Shown: one piece after another, positions 7,862 through 16,356 of the stretch
Numbering within the stretch: position 1 is the stretch's first letter
How the letters are laid out: every line of letters starts with the position of its first letter
From: JALZKA01 sp963753385
GTDB taxonomy: Bacteria; Actinomycetota; Thermoleophilia; Solirubrobacterales; 70-9
Direction of reading: 5' to 3'
NCBI GenBank assembly: GCA_963753385.1
Contig: CAVWCC010000007.1
Span: forward strand, 310,001 to 374,000
DNA length: 64,000 nt
Position numbers and translations under genes: made by a program
The notes under the pieces: generated by a model
Told to the model about the DNA's origin: nothing
Seen by the model: the letters and a program-made list of their open reading frames with translations, nothing else
The model's database searches: none

Positions 7862-8602
7862 TCAGCCGGCGAGCCCGGCGGCGGCCAGCCGCCTACGGTG
7901 CTGACGGAGCGCGGCGTCGCGCTGATCAGGCGGCAGCAGGCTCCCCCAGGCGCCGATCGCGCCCTCGGCGTCGATCGCTCTCGTCACGCCGCCGGGATCG
8001 CCGCTGAGGATGCGGACCCCGAGCCCGATGTGCCAGCGCTCGTCAGCGACGATTCGCTCCAGACCCTCGCAAAGTCCGGGGAGATCCCCGCTCCGCTGAA
8101 GCTCATCCAGCAGCGCATTCTGACCCGCTGAGAAGACCACGCCCTCCAGGACCAGGTGGTAGAGCGCGACCGCGTCGGCCAGACCGAGGCGGCGGGATCC
8201 GAGTTCTTGAGCGGCGGCGCCCAGGCGCTCCTCGAACAGCCTCCGGAAGCGCGGGGCAACCCGGTCGCTCAGGTCGTAGACACCCAGGACCTCGCGCGAG
8301 TAGCGGTCGAAGAATCGGGCGTGGCGCTCCTCGTCTCGGGTCTGGGCCTGGAAGCACTCTGCCATCGACGGGCTGGAAGCGGCGTCAACGAAGGGCCGCA
8401 GATCGACTGCCACACATTCCTCCGCCAGAGCGAACCCCGCCACGAAGGCGGTGATCCGGTCGCGCCGCTCGGACCCGAGGAGCGGCCACGAGGCGGCGTC
8501 TCCGGAGAGCGCGATCTCCCCCTCGTCCCACCGAATCCGGCCGGCGATGCCAACGAAATGCTCGTATTTGACGAGGACGGGGCTCACGGCACAAGCATGC
8601 AC
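7862..8602 (-). CDS. Ferritin-like di-iron protein related to ribonucleotide reductase R2
   Basis: 246 residues. Four helices carry a plausible dinuclear metal site: E in FALAEECVAVDL, the pair DEERH in QTRDEERHARFF, E in YHLVLEGVVF and DERWH in ADERWHIGLG, an E...ExxH...E...ExxH layout as in R2 and R2-like oxidases. It is shorter than canonical R2 (about 320 residues), no R1 gene is nearby, and no radical-site tyrosine can be assigned. A stand-alone R2-like oxidase or other ferritin-like oxygenase is more likely than a dNTP-synthesis subunit. Confidence 0.65.
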   Translation of the reverse strand: MHACAVSPVLVKYEHFVGIAGRIRWDEGEIALSGDAASWPLLGSERRDRITAFVAGFALAEECVAVDLRPFVDAASSPSMAECFQAQTRDEERHARFFDRYSREVLGVYDLSDRVAPRFRRLFEERLGAAAQELGSRRLGLADAVALYHLVLEGVVFSAGQNALLDELQRSGDLPGLCEGLERIVADERWHIGLGVRILSGDPGGVTRAIDAEGAIGAWGSLLPPDQRDAALRQHRRRLAAAGLAG

Positions 8603-8661
8603 TAGCTCACGGGGCGGTTGTCCGAGTCGAGGGACTGATCTAACGCCGTAACCTTTCCTGG

Positions 8662-10008
8662 ATGGAGAGGACGAGCGTGGCCGAGCGGAGCGGGCTCGGC
8701 TCCGAGGCGGTGGACCTGCTCTCGCAGCTGATCCGCATCGACACGGTGAACCCGCCGGGCAACGAGGGGCCGGCGCAGGAGCTGATCGCCGCGACCCTCG
8801 GCGAGGCGGGGTTCGAGTGCGAGCTGCTCGAAGCCGAGCCGGGGCGGCCCAACCTGATCGCCCGCCTTACGAGCGGCGCCGACGGCCCGGTCCTCTGCTT
8901 CCTGAGCCACGTCGACACGGTTCCGGCCAACCCGGACGAGTGGTCGTTCGACCCGTGGTCGGGCGACGTCCGCGACGGCTTCGTGCTGGGCCGGGGCGGC
9001 CAGGACATGAAGGACCAGGTCGCCACCGAGGTCGCCGCGGCAGCACACCTCGGGCGATCGGGCTGGCGCCCCGCACGCGGAGAGCTGAAGGTCATCGTCA
9101 CGGCCGACGAGGAGATGGGCGCCCACCTCGGCGCACGCTGGCTCTGCGAGGCGGAGCCCGAGAAGGCGTACGCAGACCTCGTCGTGAACGAGGGCGGCGG
9201 CGCGATGTTCGAGCTCGACGGCCGCCGGTTCTACAGCGTCGCCGTCGGCGAAAAGGGGGTCTTCCGGTTCACGCTGCGGGCTCACGGCCGGGCGGGGCAC
9301 GGCAGCGTCCCCAGCCTGGGCGACAACGCCCTGCTCCGGCTGGCGCCGGTGCTCAACCGCCTGAACGAACAGCCGGCGCTCGAGCCAACCCCGGCCGGGA
9401 TGGCCTTCCTGAGCGGCGTGCTTGACCGTGAGGTCGGCACCGACCCCGACGACTTGGAGCGGGCGCTCGACGAGTTGCGCTCCCGCTCGCCCCTGCTGGC
9501 GGCGTACCTGGCGGAGCCGATGCTGCGCGTCACCCTGGTGCCGACCAAGACGAGCGCCTCGGCGCGCGACAACGTGATCCCGTCGGTTGCCGAGGCCGTG
9601 ATCGATACCCGGGTGCCGCCCGGGCTCGACGAGACCGCGGTCCGCGAGCGGATCGCGCCGGTCCTGGGCGAGCTCCCCGACCAGGTCGAGATCGAGTTCA
9701 CCGAGACCACGACCGGCAACGAGTCCCCGCTCGGGACCGGGTTCGAGGCCGCGGTGCGGGAGTGGCTTGCCGAGGCCGACCCGGACGCGACGCTGGTGCC
9801 GATCGTGATGCCCGGTTTCTCCGACAGCCACTGGTTCCGCAAGGCTTTTGGATCGTCGGTCGTCTACGGCTTCCACCCGCAGCGTGAGCTCGACCTCTTC
9901 ACAGCCGCCCCGCTCGTGCACGGGGCCGACGAGCGCGCGGCCGTCTCCGACATCGAGCTCGCGGCGCAGTTCTACGAGTGGCTCGCGCGGAGGTTCCTCG
10001 ATGCCTGA
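8662..10008 (+). CDS. M20-family zinc metallopeptidase / deacylase
   Basis: 448 residues, cytoplasmic. Zinc-site signatures of the M20/ArgE/DapE/CPG2 group are all visible: LSHVDTVP, GRGGQDMKD, ADEEMGAH and the C-terminal GFSDSHWF. A dimerisation-domain histidine occurs in HGRAGHGSVP. The enzymes hydrolyse peptides or N-acyl amino acids, and substrate cannot be inferred. The stop overlaps the next gene's ATG by eight bases. This heads a three-gene run with DUF1385 and the FtsH-like protease. Confidence 0.9.
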   Translation: MERTSVAERSGLGSEAVDLLSQLIRIDTVNPPGNEGPAQELIAATLGEAGFECELLEAEPGRPNLIARLTSGADGPVLCFLSHVDTVPANPDEWSFDPWSGDVRDGFVLGRGGQDMKDQVATEVAAAAHLGRSGWRPARGELKVIVTADEEMGAHLGARWLCEAEPEKAYADLVVNEGGGAMFELDGRRFYSVAVGEKGVFRFTLRAHGRAGHGSVPSLGDNALLRLAPVLNRLNEQPALEPTPAGMAFLSGVLDREVGTDPDDLERALDELRSRSPLLAAYLAEPMLRVTLVPTKTSASARDNVIPSVAEAVIDTRVPPGLDETAVRERIAPVLGELPDQVEIEFTETTTGNESPLGTGFEAAVREWLAEADPDATLVPIVMPGFSDSHWFRKAFGSSVVYGFHPQRELDLFTAAPLVHGADERAAVSDIELAAQFYEWLARRFLDA

Positions 10009-10852
10009 GGAGGCGCGCGAGGACGGCGGCCTGCGCCTCGGCGGAATGGCTCTTCGCAACGGCCTGCTAGTCCACGGCCCAACCTCGTGGGCGATCGCGG
10101 TGCGCGGTCCCGCCGGTGACATCGAGGTGGCTTCGGGCGACAAGCCAACGCTTGCCCGCGGCCGCCTTGCCACCGTCCCGTTCCTGCGCGGCCCGCTGCG
10201 GCTCGCCGAGGCGCTCCTCGTCGTGCCGCTCGCCCGCCTTCGCCTGCCCGCCGCGCGCCTCCCGCTCGAGGATCCGCGGGTGATCGGCGCCGCGGTGGCG
10301 GCGACCGTCGCGAGCGCCGCGGCCCGCAAGGTCGCTCGCGGCAGCGCGAGCCGCGAGGCACTGGTCGCGGCGATCGGGATGCTCCCGGCGCTGGCCGCGC
10401 TGCGCGACCGCGACCTCGCCGCCTACCACGGGGCTGAGCACAAGGCGATCGGCGCCTACGAGTCCGGAGGCCCTGCGGCGGACGAGCCGAAGGAGCATCA
10501 GCGTTGCGGCTCGAACCTGATCGGACCGCTGCTCGCGTTCAGCGTGGCCGGCCAGGTGATCGTCGAGGGAGCATTGGAGCGCCCGAACTCGATCGCCCGC
10601 GGGGCGGCCTCGCTGGCCGCGACCGGCGCCGCCGTGGAGGTGTTCGCCTACGCCGAGCGCAACCCGGAGGCGGCCGTCTCGCGCGCGGTCCACGGGACCG
10701 GGCACGAGATCCAGCGCCTGATCTCGACCCGCGAGCCCACCCCCGAGCAGCTCGCGGTGGGCGAGGCGGCCGTGCGCGAGCTCCTACGGGTCGAATCCGT
10801 GCCAGCCGATAGGGATTCCGAGGGCCCCGCCGACGGGGTCGCTCCGGTTTGA
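10001..10852 (+). CDS. DUF1385 membrane protein
   Basis: 283 residues. The DUF1385 hallmark is clear: AYHGAEHKAIGAYESGG followed by HQRCGSNLIGPLL (conserved histidines and cysteine). Hydrophobic segments occur around 90-150 and 185-225. It has a 40-residue hydrophilic tail. The family is widespread in Gram-positives, usually annotated only as a predicted metal-dependent enzyme. The ATG at 10001 overlaps the M20 gene, and its stop overlaps a possible TTG start of the FtsH-like gene, indicating coupled translation. Confidence 0.82.
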   Translation: MPEEAREDGGLRLGGMALRNGLLVHGPTSWAIAVRGPAGDIEVASGDKPTLARGRLATVPFLRGPLRLAEALLVVPLARLRLPAARLPLEDPRVIGAAVAATVASAAARKVARGSASREALVAAIGMLPALAALRDRDLAAYHGAEHKAIGAYESGGPAADEPKEHQRCGSNLIGPLLAFSVAGQVIVEGALERPNSIARGAASLAATGAAVEVFAYAERNPEAAVSRAVHGTGHEIQRLISTREPTPEQLAVGEAAVRELLRVESVPADRDSEGPADGVAPV

Positions 10853-10854
10853 CC

Positions 10855-12402
10855 ATGGAATTCCTGACCGCCTTCGGCTACGACGAGATCGAGCGCTACG
10901 TGCCGCTCTGGGCACCGGTGCTGATCCTCCTCCTCATCTGTTACTTCATGTGGCGCACGCTGAGGCTGATGCCGCGGACGAAGCCGCAGGAGATCACGGC
11001 CAAGTCGCGGACTCCCGTCACCTTCGCGGACGTCGCCGGGGTCGACGAGACCAAGGACGAGCTCCAAGAGATCGTCGACTTCCTCTCCGATCCGCAGCGC
11101 TTCAAGCGGCTCGGAGCCAAGGTGCCGAAGGGCATCCTCCTGCACGGGCCGCCGGGGACCGGCAAGACGCTGCTGGCCAAGGCAGTCGCACACGAGTCCG
11201 GTGCGAGCTTCCTGAGCCAGTCGGCATCCTCGTTCGTCGAGATGTTCGCCGGGCTCGGTGCCGCGCGAATCCGGCGCCTGTTCAAGGAGGCGCGCGACAA
11301 CGCCCCGGCGATCGTCTTCATCGACGAGCTCGACGCGGTGGGCACCGCGCGCGGCTCGGACATCTCGGGCGAGCGCGACCAGACCCTGAACCAGCTCCTG
11401 GTCGAGATGGACGGCTTCAACACGCGCGAGGACGTGGTCGTGATGGCTGCCTCCAACATGCTCGAGAAGCTCGACAAGGCGCTCCTGCGGCCGGGGCGCT
11501 TCGACCGCCAGGTGTTCGTGCCCCCGCCCGACCGGAAGGGGCGGGTCGCGATCCTCGAGGTCCACACGCAGTCGAAGCCGCTCGCCCAGGACGTCGACCT
11601 CGAGCGGGTCGCCCGCCATGCATCGGGGCTGACCGGCGCCGACCTCGCGAACCTCGCCAACGAGGCCGCGATCCTGGCCGGCCGCCATGGCCGCGAGTTC
11701 ATCGTCCAGGCCGATTTCGACGACGCCCTCGAGCGGGTGGTGGCGGGCCTTCAGTCGCGCAAGGTGATCACCGACCAGGAGAAGAAGGTCGTGGCTTGGC
11801 ACGAGGCCGGGCACGCGATCGTCTCGGAGCTCCTGCCCACCGTCGACAAGGTCCAGAAGGTGTCGATCGTGCCGCGCGGCAAGGCGCTGGGATACACGCT
11901 GAACCTGCCGCAGGAGGACCGCTACCTGAAGTCGCGCGAGGAGCTGATCGACTACATGAAGATGCTGCTCGCGGGACGGGTCGCCGAGCAGGTCACCTTC
12001 GGGCGGGTCACCACCGGCGCCGCCGACGACCTGAAGCGCGTCACCGGGATCGCGCGCTCGATGGTCTACGAGTACGCGATGGGCACCCAGATCCGCGCCC
12101 ACCAGGTGCCGGGCGACGACTACGGCGTCTCCGAGGCGCTTCGCCAAACCCGCGACGAGGAGGTCGAAGCGATCGCCGAGGAGGCATACCGGGGCGCCCA
12201 CCAGCTTCTGATCGACCACCGCGACCTGCTGGACGACGTGGCCGAGCGTCTCCTCGACAACGAGTCGATCGAGCGCGAGGAGATCGTCGAGATCATGCGC
12301 GCCCACCGCGAGCAGGGCGGCAAGCCGCCCGCGCCGCCCGAGCCCGAAGCGGCGGGGCGGGCAGCGGTCATGGCGAGCGAGCCCCCAGAGCCGTCCGGAT
12401 AA
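10855..12402 (+). CDS. FtsH-like AAA+ zinc metalloprotease with a single N-terminal helix
   Basis: 515 residues. One transmembrane helix (about 17-33, VPLWAPVLILLLICYF), then the AAA module: Walker A GPPGTGKT 98-105, Walker B IDELD 156-160, second region of homology with RPGRFDR. The M41 peptidase has HEAGH at 316-320. The pore loop reads EMFAGLGAARIR where most FtsH have MFVGxGAxRVR. Normal FtsH has two helices flanking a periplasmic domain and 600 or more residues, so this is a trimmed form whose first helix and external domain are missing. Likely degrades membrane or cytoplasmic substrates. Confidence 0.88.
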   Translation: MEFLTAFGYDEIERYVPLWAPVLILLLICYFMWRTLRLMPRTKPQEITAKSRTPVTFADVAGVDETKDELQEIVDFLSDPQRFKRLGAKVPKGILLHGPPGTGKTLLAKAVAHESGASFLSQSASSFVEMFAGLGAARIRRLFKEARDNAPAIVFIDELDAVGTARGSDISGERDQTLNQLLVEMDGFNTREDVVVMAASNMLEKLDKALLRPGRFDRQVFVPPPDRKGRVAILEVHTQSKPLAQDVDLERVARHASGLTGADLANLANEAAILAGRHGREFIVQADFDDALERVVAGLQSRKVITDQEKKVVAWHEAGHAIVSELLPTVDKVQKVSIVPRGKALGYTLNLPQEDRYLKSREELIDYMKMLLAGRVAEQVTFGRVTTGAADDLKRVTGIARSMVYEYAMGTQIRAHQVPGDDYGVSEALRQTRDEEVEAIAEEAYRGAHQLLIDHRDLLDDVAERLLDNESIEREEIVEIMRAHREQGGKPPAPPEPEAAGRAAVMASEPPEPSG

Positions 12403-12453
12403 GCCGCCTCAACAACGGCGGGGCTCGGCTTCGTGCTGCGCACTCCGCCTCAC
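12403..12453 (+). repeat. Palindromic repeat element, copy 1
   Basis: First of three copies (also 15855-15907 and 17469-17519), all in the same orientation. Structure: hairpin CCGCC/GGCGG, conserved GGGGCTCGGCT, hairpin GTGC-tgc-GCAC, and the 8-mer CCGCCTCA at both ends. It begins at the stop of the FtsH-like gene and ends 16 nt before the epimerase ATG. Confidence 0.7.
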
Positions 12454-12469
12454 TTAAACTCCGCGCGCG

Positions 12470-12880
12470 ATGTTCGGGCTGATCGATCACATCGGCGTCG
12501 CCACCGACGACCTCGACGCTTCCATCGCGTTGTACGAGCGCTCGTTCGAGATGCCGCTCGCGCATCGCGAGACGGTGGCTGAGCAGGGGGTCGAGGCGGT
12601 GCTGCTCGACGTCGGCGACTGCCACGTCGAGCTCCTGCGGCCGCTCGCGCCGGACACCCCGGTCGGCAAGTTCCTCGAGCGCAAGGGGCCCGGCCTGCAC
12701 CATGTCGCCTACCGGGTCGAGGACATCGACGCCACCCTCGCCCGCCTGCGCGACGCCGGGATCGAGCTGATCGACGCGGAGGCGCGCACCGGGATCCGCC
12801 AGAGCCGGGTCGCCTTCCTGCACCCGCGCTCGACCGGCGGCGTCCTGACCGAGATCGTTGAACCCGCGGAAGAACACTGA
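12470..12880 (+). CDS. mce: Methylmalonyl-CoA epimerase
   Basis: 136 residues of the vicinal-oxygen-chelate fold, the usual length. It converts (S)- to (R)-methylmalonyl-CoA in propionate catabolism. Visible are the metal-binding IDHIGVATDDLD start with its first histidine, VELLRPL in the middle, GLHHVAYRVEDI with the second histidine, and TEIVEP with the final glutamate. No mutase gene lies in the window. The repeat element directly upstream leaves no obvious Shine-Dalgarno. Confidence 0.88.
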   Translation: MFGLIDHIGVATDDLDASIALYERSFEMPLAHRETVAEQGVEAVLLDVGDCHVELLRPLAPDTPVGKFLERKGPGLHHVAYRVEDIDATLARLRDAGIELIDAEARTGIRQSRVAFLHPRSTGGVLTEIVEPAEEH

Positions 12881-12890
12881 GAGGACTGGA

Positions 12891-13112
12891 ATGGCTTCAG
12901 AACGGACGAAGGTGGACGTTGGCTTCGGCCTCGGCCAGGTGATCTCGGTGAAGCTCTCGGAGAGCGAGCTCGGGGACCTGCGCAAGGCGGTCGAGAAGGG
13001 CAGCGGCTGGTACGACCTGAAGACCGCCGAGGGCTCGGTGGCCCTCAACGTCGCGACCGTCGTGTTCCTGCGGGTCGCGAACGGCGAGCACTCGATCGGG
13101 TTCAGCGGCTGA
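12891..13112 (+). CDS. Small conserved-looking hypothetical protein
   Basis: 73 residues starting at the ATG at 12891 with GAGGA just upstream. It has no signal peptide or membrane helix. The sequence (VDVGFGLGQVISVKLSESELGDLRKAVE, then WYDLKTAEGSVALNVATVVFLRV) predicts a compact beta-alpha-beta fold. It sits 10 nt after the epimerase and 9 nt before the methyltransferase, so it is probably in their operon. I do not recognise the family. Confidence 0.55.
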   Translation: MASERTKVDVGFGLGQVISVKLSESELGDLRKAVEKGSGWYDLKTAEGSVALNVATVVFLRVANGEHSIGFSG

Positions 13113-13121
13113 GCGAGCCCG

Positions 13122-13733
13122 GTGCGCCGTCTCCTCCTGCTGATCGCGTTCGCCGTCCTCGCCGCTTCGTATTGGTGGCGCAAGAACCCCTCCGCCTGCC
13201 CGTACGGACAGCGCTTCTGGGTCGAGGCCCCGCACCCCCTGATCACGCGCGACCGGCTGCGGTCGGTTCTCCAGCCCACACCTGGCGAACGGATCCTCGA
13301 GATCGGGCCCGGCACCGGCTACTACACGCTCGACATGGCCGGCTGGGTCGCTCCGGACGGCGCCGTCGAGATCTTCGATCTCCAGCAGGAGTTCCTCGAC
13401 CACACGATGCGCCGGGCCGGAGACCGCGGGATCACGAACGTGGTGCCTACCCAAGGCGACGCGACGGCACTCCCCTACCCCGATGGCTCGATGGACGCGG
13501 TCGTCCTGACTGCGGTCCTCGGCGAGATCCCCGACCAGGACGCCGCAATGAGCGAAATTGCCCGGGTCCTGAAGCCGGACGGGAGGCTCGCCGTCGGCGA
13601 GCTCGCCGGGGACCCCCACTTCACGTCGCCCGGTGCGCTCGAGCGGCGCGGCACGGGCGCCGGCCTGCGGCTGGTCGAGCGCTCGGGACCGGCGTTCGGC
13701 TACTTCGCCCGGCTCGAGCCGGTCACCGGCTGA
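13122..13733 (+). CDS. Membrane-anchored class I SAM-dependent methyltransferase
   Basis: 203 residues. A hydrophobic N-terminus (LLLLIAFAVLAASYWW) suggests a membrane anchor. Motif I EIGPGTGYYT binds SAM, followed by DLQQEFLD, the GDATALPYPDGSMDAV region and EIARVLKPDGRLAVGEL, a UbiE-like order. The substrate is unknown. The GTG start at 13122 is the only one that keeps the hydrophobic leader. Its 3' end overlaps the convergent BtrH-like gene by 11 nt. Confidence 0.75.
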   Translation: MRRLLLLIAFAVLAASYWWRKNPSACPYGQRFWVEAPHPLITRDRLRSVLQPTPGERILEIGPGTGYYTLDMAGWVAPDGAVEIFDLQQEFLDHTMRRAGDRGITNVVPTQGDATALPYPDGSMDAVVLTAVLGEIPDQDAAMSEIARVLKPDGRLAVGELAGDPHFTSPGALERRGTGAGLRLVERSGPAFGYFARLEPVTG

Positions 13734-14679
13734 GCGAGCCCCAGAGGCGCTCCTCGGCATCCAGCACCGCGCTGGCTCGTGCCCCGATCTCCGCCCAGAG
13801 CGCCGGGCCGGGCTCGTCCTCGTCGCTCGCCGCGAGCAGCTCGCCGGCCAGGGCGGTCCAGCACTCTGAGGCACTTGCTGCGAGCGCCGCCTCCTCGAAT
13901 CCGGCTTCATCGAGGAACCGCGAGTACATCAGCCGGAAGTTGCCGCCGCCGGTACCGCGGCGCTCGATCGTCTGGTAGGTGAAGCGCGCGCACCACTGCC
14001 AGTCTGAGAGCAGCTCGGGCCACGAGCCCACCTCGGCGACGAACTTGCGCAGGCCGGGCAGCCCCTCGTACTCGCCGAGCGGCGGCTCGAGCATCCGCTC
14101 CGCGCACCGCGCCACCGCCGGCAGAGCCGCCGTGCGCGGTTCGAACGACCCGATGCCGTTCCTGGCGACGAACATGTGGCCCGCGAGCGGGAACACGGGG
14201 TGCTGGGAGTGGCGCGCGTCGGCGAGGCTCGCGATCGTCGTCGTCTGGAGCTCCTCGAACGCGGTGTCGGCGAGGTACGCGACCTCGTCGTCGAAGCCTG
14301 CCAGCACGACCGCGTGCCCGGGGAAGTGCGCCGACTTCCCGTAGTGGTCGAGGTAGTAGAGGTCTGTGAGGAGCAGCGCCGGGGCGCCGGCCGAGACCGT
14401 CGCGCTCGCCACGTCCCAGCTCGCGCTCGAGTCATCGAACGTCCGCAGATCGAGGGGCGCCGCGGTCAGCTCGACGAACTGCTCCTCGAGCCGCGACGTC
14501 CGGCCATTTGTGAACCGCGATGGGGATTGGTCGTCCAGCGGCACGAAGTAGAAGCAGGCGCCGGCGCCCAAGCCGAACGCCATCTCCTCGCTGAGCTCGA
14601 CCCCGTGGAAGGCGAGCAGGTTGCGAAGGGCGGTCGAGCCGCAGTGGTTCCCCGGCCGGTGCCGGAACCCCGGCACCAT
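13723..14679 (-). CDS. BtrH N-terminal / DUF4872 domain protein
   Basis: 318 residues. The N-terminus (GNHCGSTALRNLLAFHGVELSEEMAFGLGAG) matches the BtrH acyltransferase domain with a nucleophilic cysteine. GHAVVLAGFDDEVAYLADT supplies the matching histidine region, and the second half is DUF4872-like. BtrH transfers an acyl side chain from a carrier protein to an aminoglycoside in butirosin synthesis, and relatives act in uncharacterised peptide or amide chemistry. I place the start at the ATG at 14679 behind GGGGAAAGG, not the longer frame inside the leader element. It lies just downstream of an acyl-CoA ligase on the same strand. Confidence 0.72.
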   Translation of the reverse strand: MVPGFRHRPGNHCGSTALRNLLAFHGVELSEEMAFGLGAGACFYFVPLDDQSPSRFTNGRTSRLEEQFVELTAAPLDLRTFDDSSASWDVASATVSAGAPALLLTDLYYLDHYGKSAHFPGHAVVLAGFDDEVAYLADTAFEELQTTTIASLADARHSQHPVFPLAGHMFVARNGIGSFEPRTAALPAVARCAERMLEPPLGEYEGLPGLRKFVAEVGSWPELLSDWQWCARFTYQTIERRGTGGGNFRLMYSRFLDEAGFEEAALAASASECWTALAGELLAASDEDEPGPALWAEIGARASAVLDAEERLWGSLSR

Positions 14680-14686
14680 GAACCTT

Positions 14687-14729
14687 TCCCCTACCGGGGC
14701 AAACATGGTTTCGCGACAGAGTCGCTCAT
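14687..14729 (-). promoter_or_regulatory. Leader element, copy B, upstream of the BtrH-like gene
   Basis: Minus-strand order: ATG, hairpin GCGAC-tct-GTCGC, core GCGAAACCATGTTTGCCC, hairpin CCCC-GGTA-GGGG. The ORF inside it reads MSDSVAKPCLPR then TAG, and the 3' arm of the second hairpin forms part of the GGGGAAAGG ribosome site of the next gene. Folding would therefore hide that site. It lies 12 nt after the acyl-CoA ligase stop. Confidence 0.6.
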
Positions 14730-14740
14730 CAAATCCCCGT

Positions 14741-16342
14741 TCACGCCGAGGTCGTCTCCCGGTCCTTCAGGACCCGCCGCAGGATCTTGCCGGATGGGGA
14801 CTTCGGGATCTCGTCGATCTCCTCGACCATGCGGATCCGCTTCTGCGGCGAGACCTGGCCGGCGACGAACTCCATCAGGGCGTCGGCGTCGACCGAGTCG
14901 CCCGCCGGTACCACGAACGCCTTCGGCAATTCGCCGGCCTCGTCGTCAGGCACCCCGATCACGGCGACGTCGGCGACCTCCGGATGCGTGATCAGGAGCG
15001 CCTCGAGCTCGGCCGGCGGCACCTGGAAGCCCTTGTACTTGATCAGCTCCTTCAGCCGGTCGACGATCGCGTAATAGCCGTCGGCGTCGCGGACCGCGAT
15101 GTCCCCCGTGTGGAGCCACCCATCCGCGTCGATCGTGGCCGCCGTCGCCTCCTCGTTGTTCAGGTAGCCCGCCATCACCTGGGGGCCGCGGATCCAGAGC
15201 TCGCCGCGCTCGCCCTCCTCCACGTCCGCACCGCTTACCGGGTCGACCAGGCGGCATTCGGTCCCGATCAGGGACTGGCCGATGGTCCCGGGCCGGATCT
15301 CCCCGTGCGGGCGGTTCACGTGGGTGACGGGACTGGTCTCCGTGAGGCCGTAGCCCTGGATCACCTTGCAGCCGAGCCGCTCAGCGACCTGCTGCGAGAG
15401 CTCGGCCCCGAGCGGGGCGGCGCCCGACATGACCGCGTCGACCGAGGAGAGATCGCTCTCGTCGACCGCGGGGTGCTTGGCGAGCGCGAGGGCGATCGGC
15501 GGGACGACGTAGACGCGCGACACCGAGTGCTGCTCGATCAACCCGAGGAACTGCTCGAGGTCGAAGCGCGGCATCGTGACGATCGTCGCCCCGTTCCGCA
15601 GGCCCTGGTTCATGATCACGGTCTGCCCGTAGATGTGGAAGAAGGGCAGGCAGCCGATCAGCACATCGTCGCCGGAGATCGGGAACCCGTCCTGGATCTG
15701 GACGATGTTCGCCACCAGGTTCGCGTGGGTCAGCATCACGCCCTTCGGCAGCCCGGTCGTGCCGCTCGAGTAGGGCAGCACGGCAAGGTCGTTCGCGGCG
15801 TCGATCTCGACGTCAGGCGCCGCGGTCGGATCACCGAGCAGGTCTGTGAAATTCGCCGGCTCAACAACGCCGGGGCTCGGCTTCGTCCCTTCGGGACTCC
15901 GCCTCACAGACGCCGCGCCTTCGGCCTCGCCGACGACGAAGACGTCGTCCACGCCTGCGCCCTCGGCCGCCTCGCGCGCGATGTCCAGGAACGGCGGGAC
16001 GGTCAAAAGGATCTTCGCCCCGGAGTCCCGGAGCTGGTGCTCGAGCTCGCGTGCCGTGTAGAGCGGGTTCGCGGTGGTCGCACGGCCGCCGGCGCTCGCT
16101 GTGCCGTGGAACGCCACCGCGTACTCGGGCAGGTTCGGCATGTAGATCGCGAGCGCGTCGCCCGGCCCGAAGCCGCGGGCCGCGAGCCCCGCCGCGAGCG
16201 CCCGGGTCGCCAGATCGAGTTCGGCATAGGTGATCGTGCGGCCGGTGGGGCCGTCGATCAGCGCCGGCTTGTCGCCCAGCTCCGCGGCCCGTTCGAGCAC
16301 GAAGGACGTGACGTCCTGGTCCGGGAAGTCGATCGCGTTCAT
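14741..16342 (-). CDS. 4-coumarate-CoA ligase-like acyl-CoA synthetase
   Basis: 533 residues of the ANL superfamily, activating a carboxylate with ATP and CoA. The P-loop LPYSSGTTGLPKGV, GYGLTETSPV, the GELWIRGPQVMAGYLNN stretch, WLHTGDI, and the C-terminal lysine motif PKSPSGKILRR are all present. About 18 residues rich in R, P and G (SVRRSPEGTKPSPGVVEP) between VGEAEGA and NFTDLLGD are encoded by a palindromic repeat and absent from the usual 4CL pattern. They fall in a linker before the P-loop, so activity is probably kept. The substrate is not readable. Confidence 0.88.
   Translation of the reverse strand: MNAIDFPDQDVTSFVLERAAELGDKPALIDGPTGRTITYAELDLATRALAAGLAARGFGPGDALAIYMPNLPEYAVAFHGTASAGGRATTANPLYTARELEHQLRDSGAKILLTVPPFLDIAREAAEGAGVDDVFVVGEAEGAASVRRSPEGTKPSPGVVEPANFTDLLGDPTAAPDVEIDAANDLAVLPYSSGTTGLPKGVMLTHANLVANIVQIQDGFPISGDDVLIGCLPFFHIYGQTVIMNQGLRNGATIVTMPRFDLEQFLGLIEQHSVSRVYVVPPIALALAKHPAVDESDLSSVDAVMSGAAPLGAELSQQVAERLGCKVIQGYGLTETSPVTHVNRPHGEIRPGTIGQSLIGTECRLVDPVSGADVEEGERGELWIRGPQVMAGYLNNEEATAATIDADGWLHTGDIAVRDADGYYAIVDRLKELIKYKGFQVPPAELEALLITHPEVADVAVIGVPDDEAGELPKAFVVPAGDSVDADALMEFVAGQVSPQKRIRMVEEIDEIPKSPSGKILRRVLKDRETTSA
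15855..15907 (+). repeat. Palindromic repeat element, copy 2, inside the acyl-CoA ligase gene
   Basis: Arms CCGGC/GCCGG replace CCGCC/GGCGG of copies 1 and 3, and the second hairpin GTCCC-ttc-GGGAC replaces GTGC/GCAC. Both changes keep pairing. The flanks are conserved (GGGGCTCGGCT; CTCCGCCTCAC). It lies antisense within the minus-strand ligase and is read through in frame. Confidence 0.7.
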
Positions 16343-16356
16343 CCGTGAGCCGAAGC

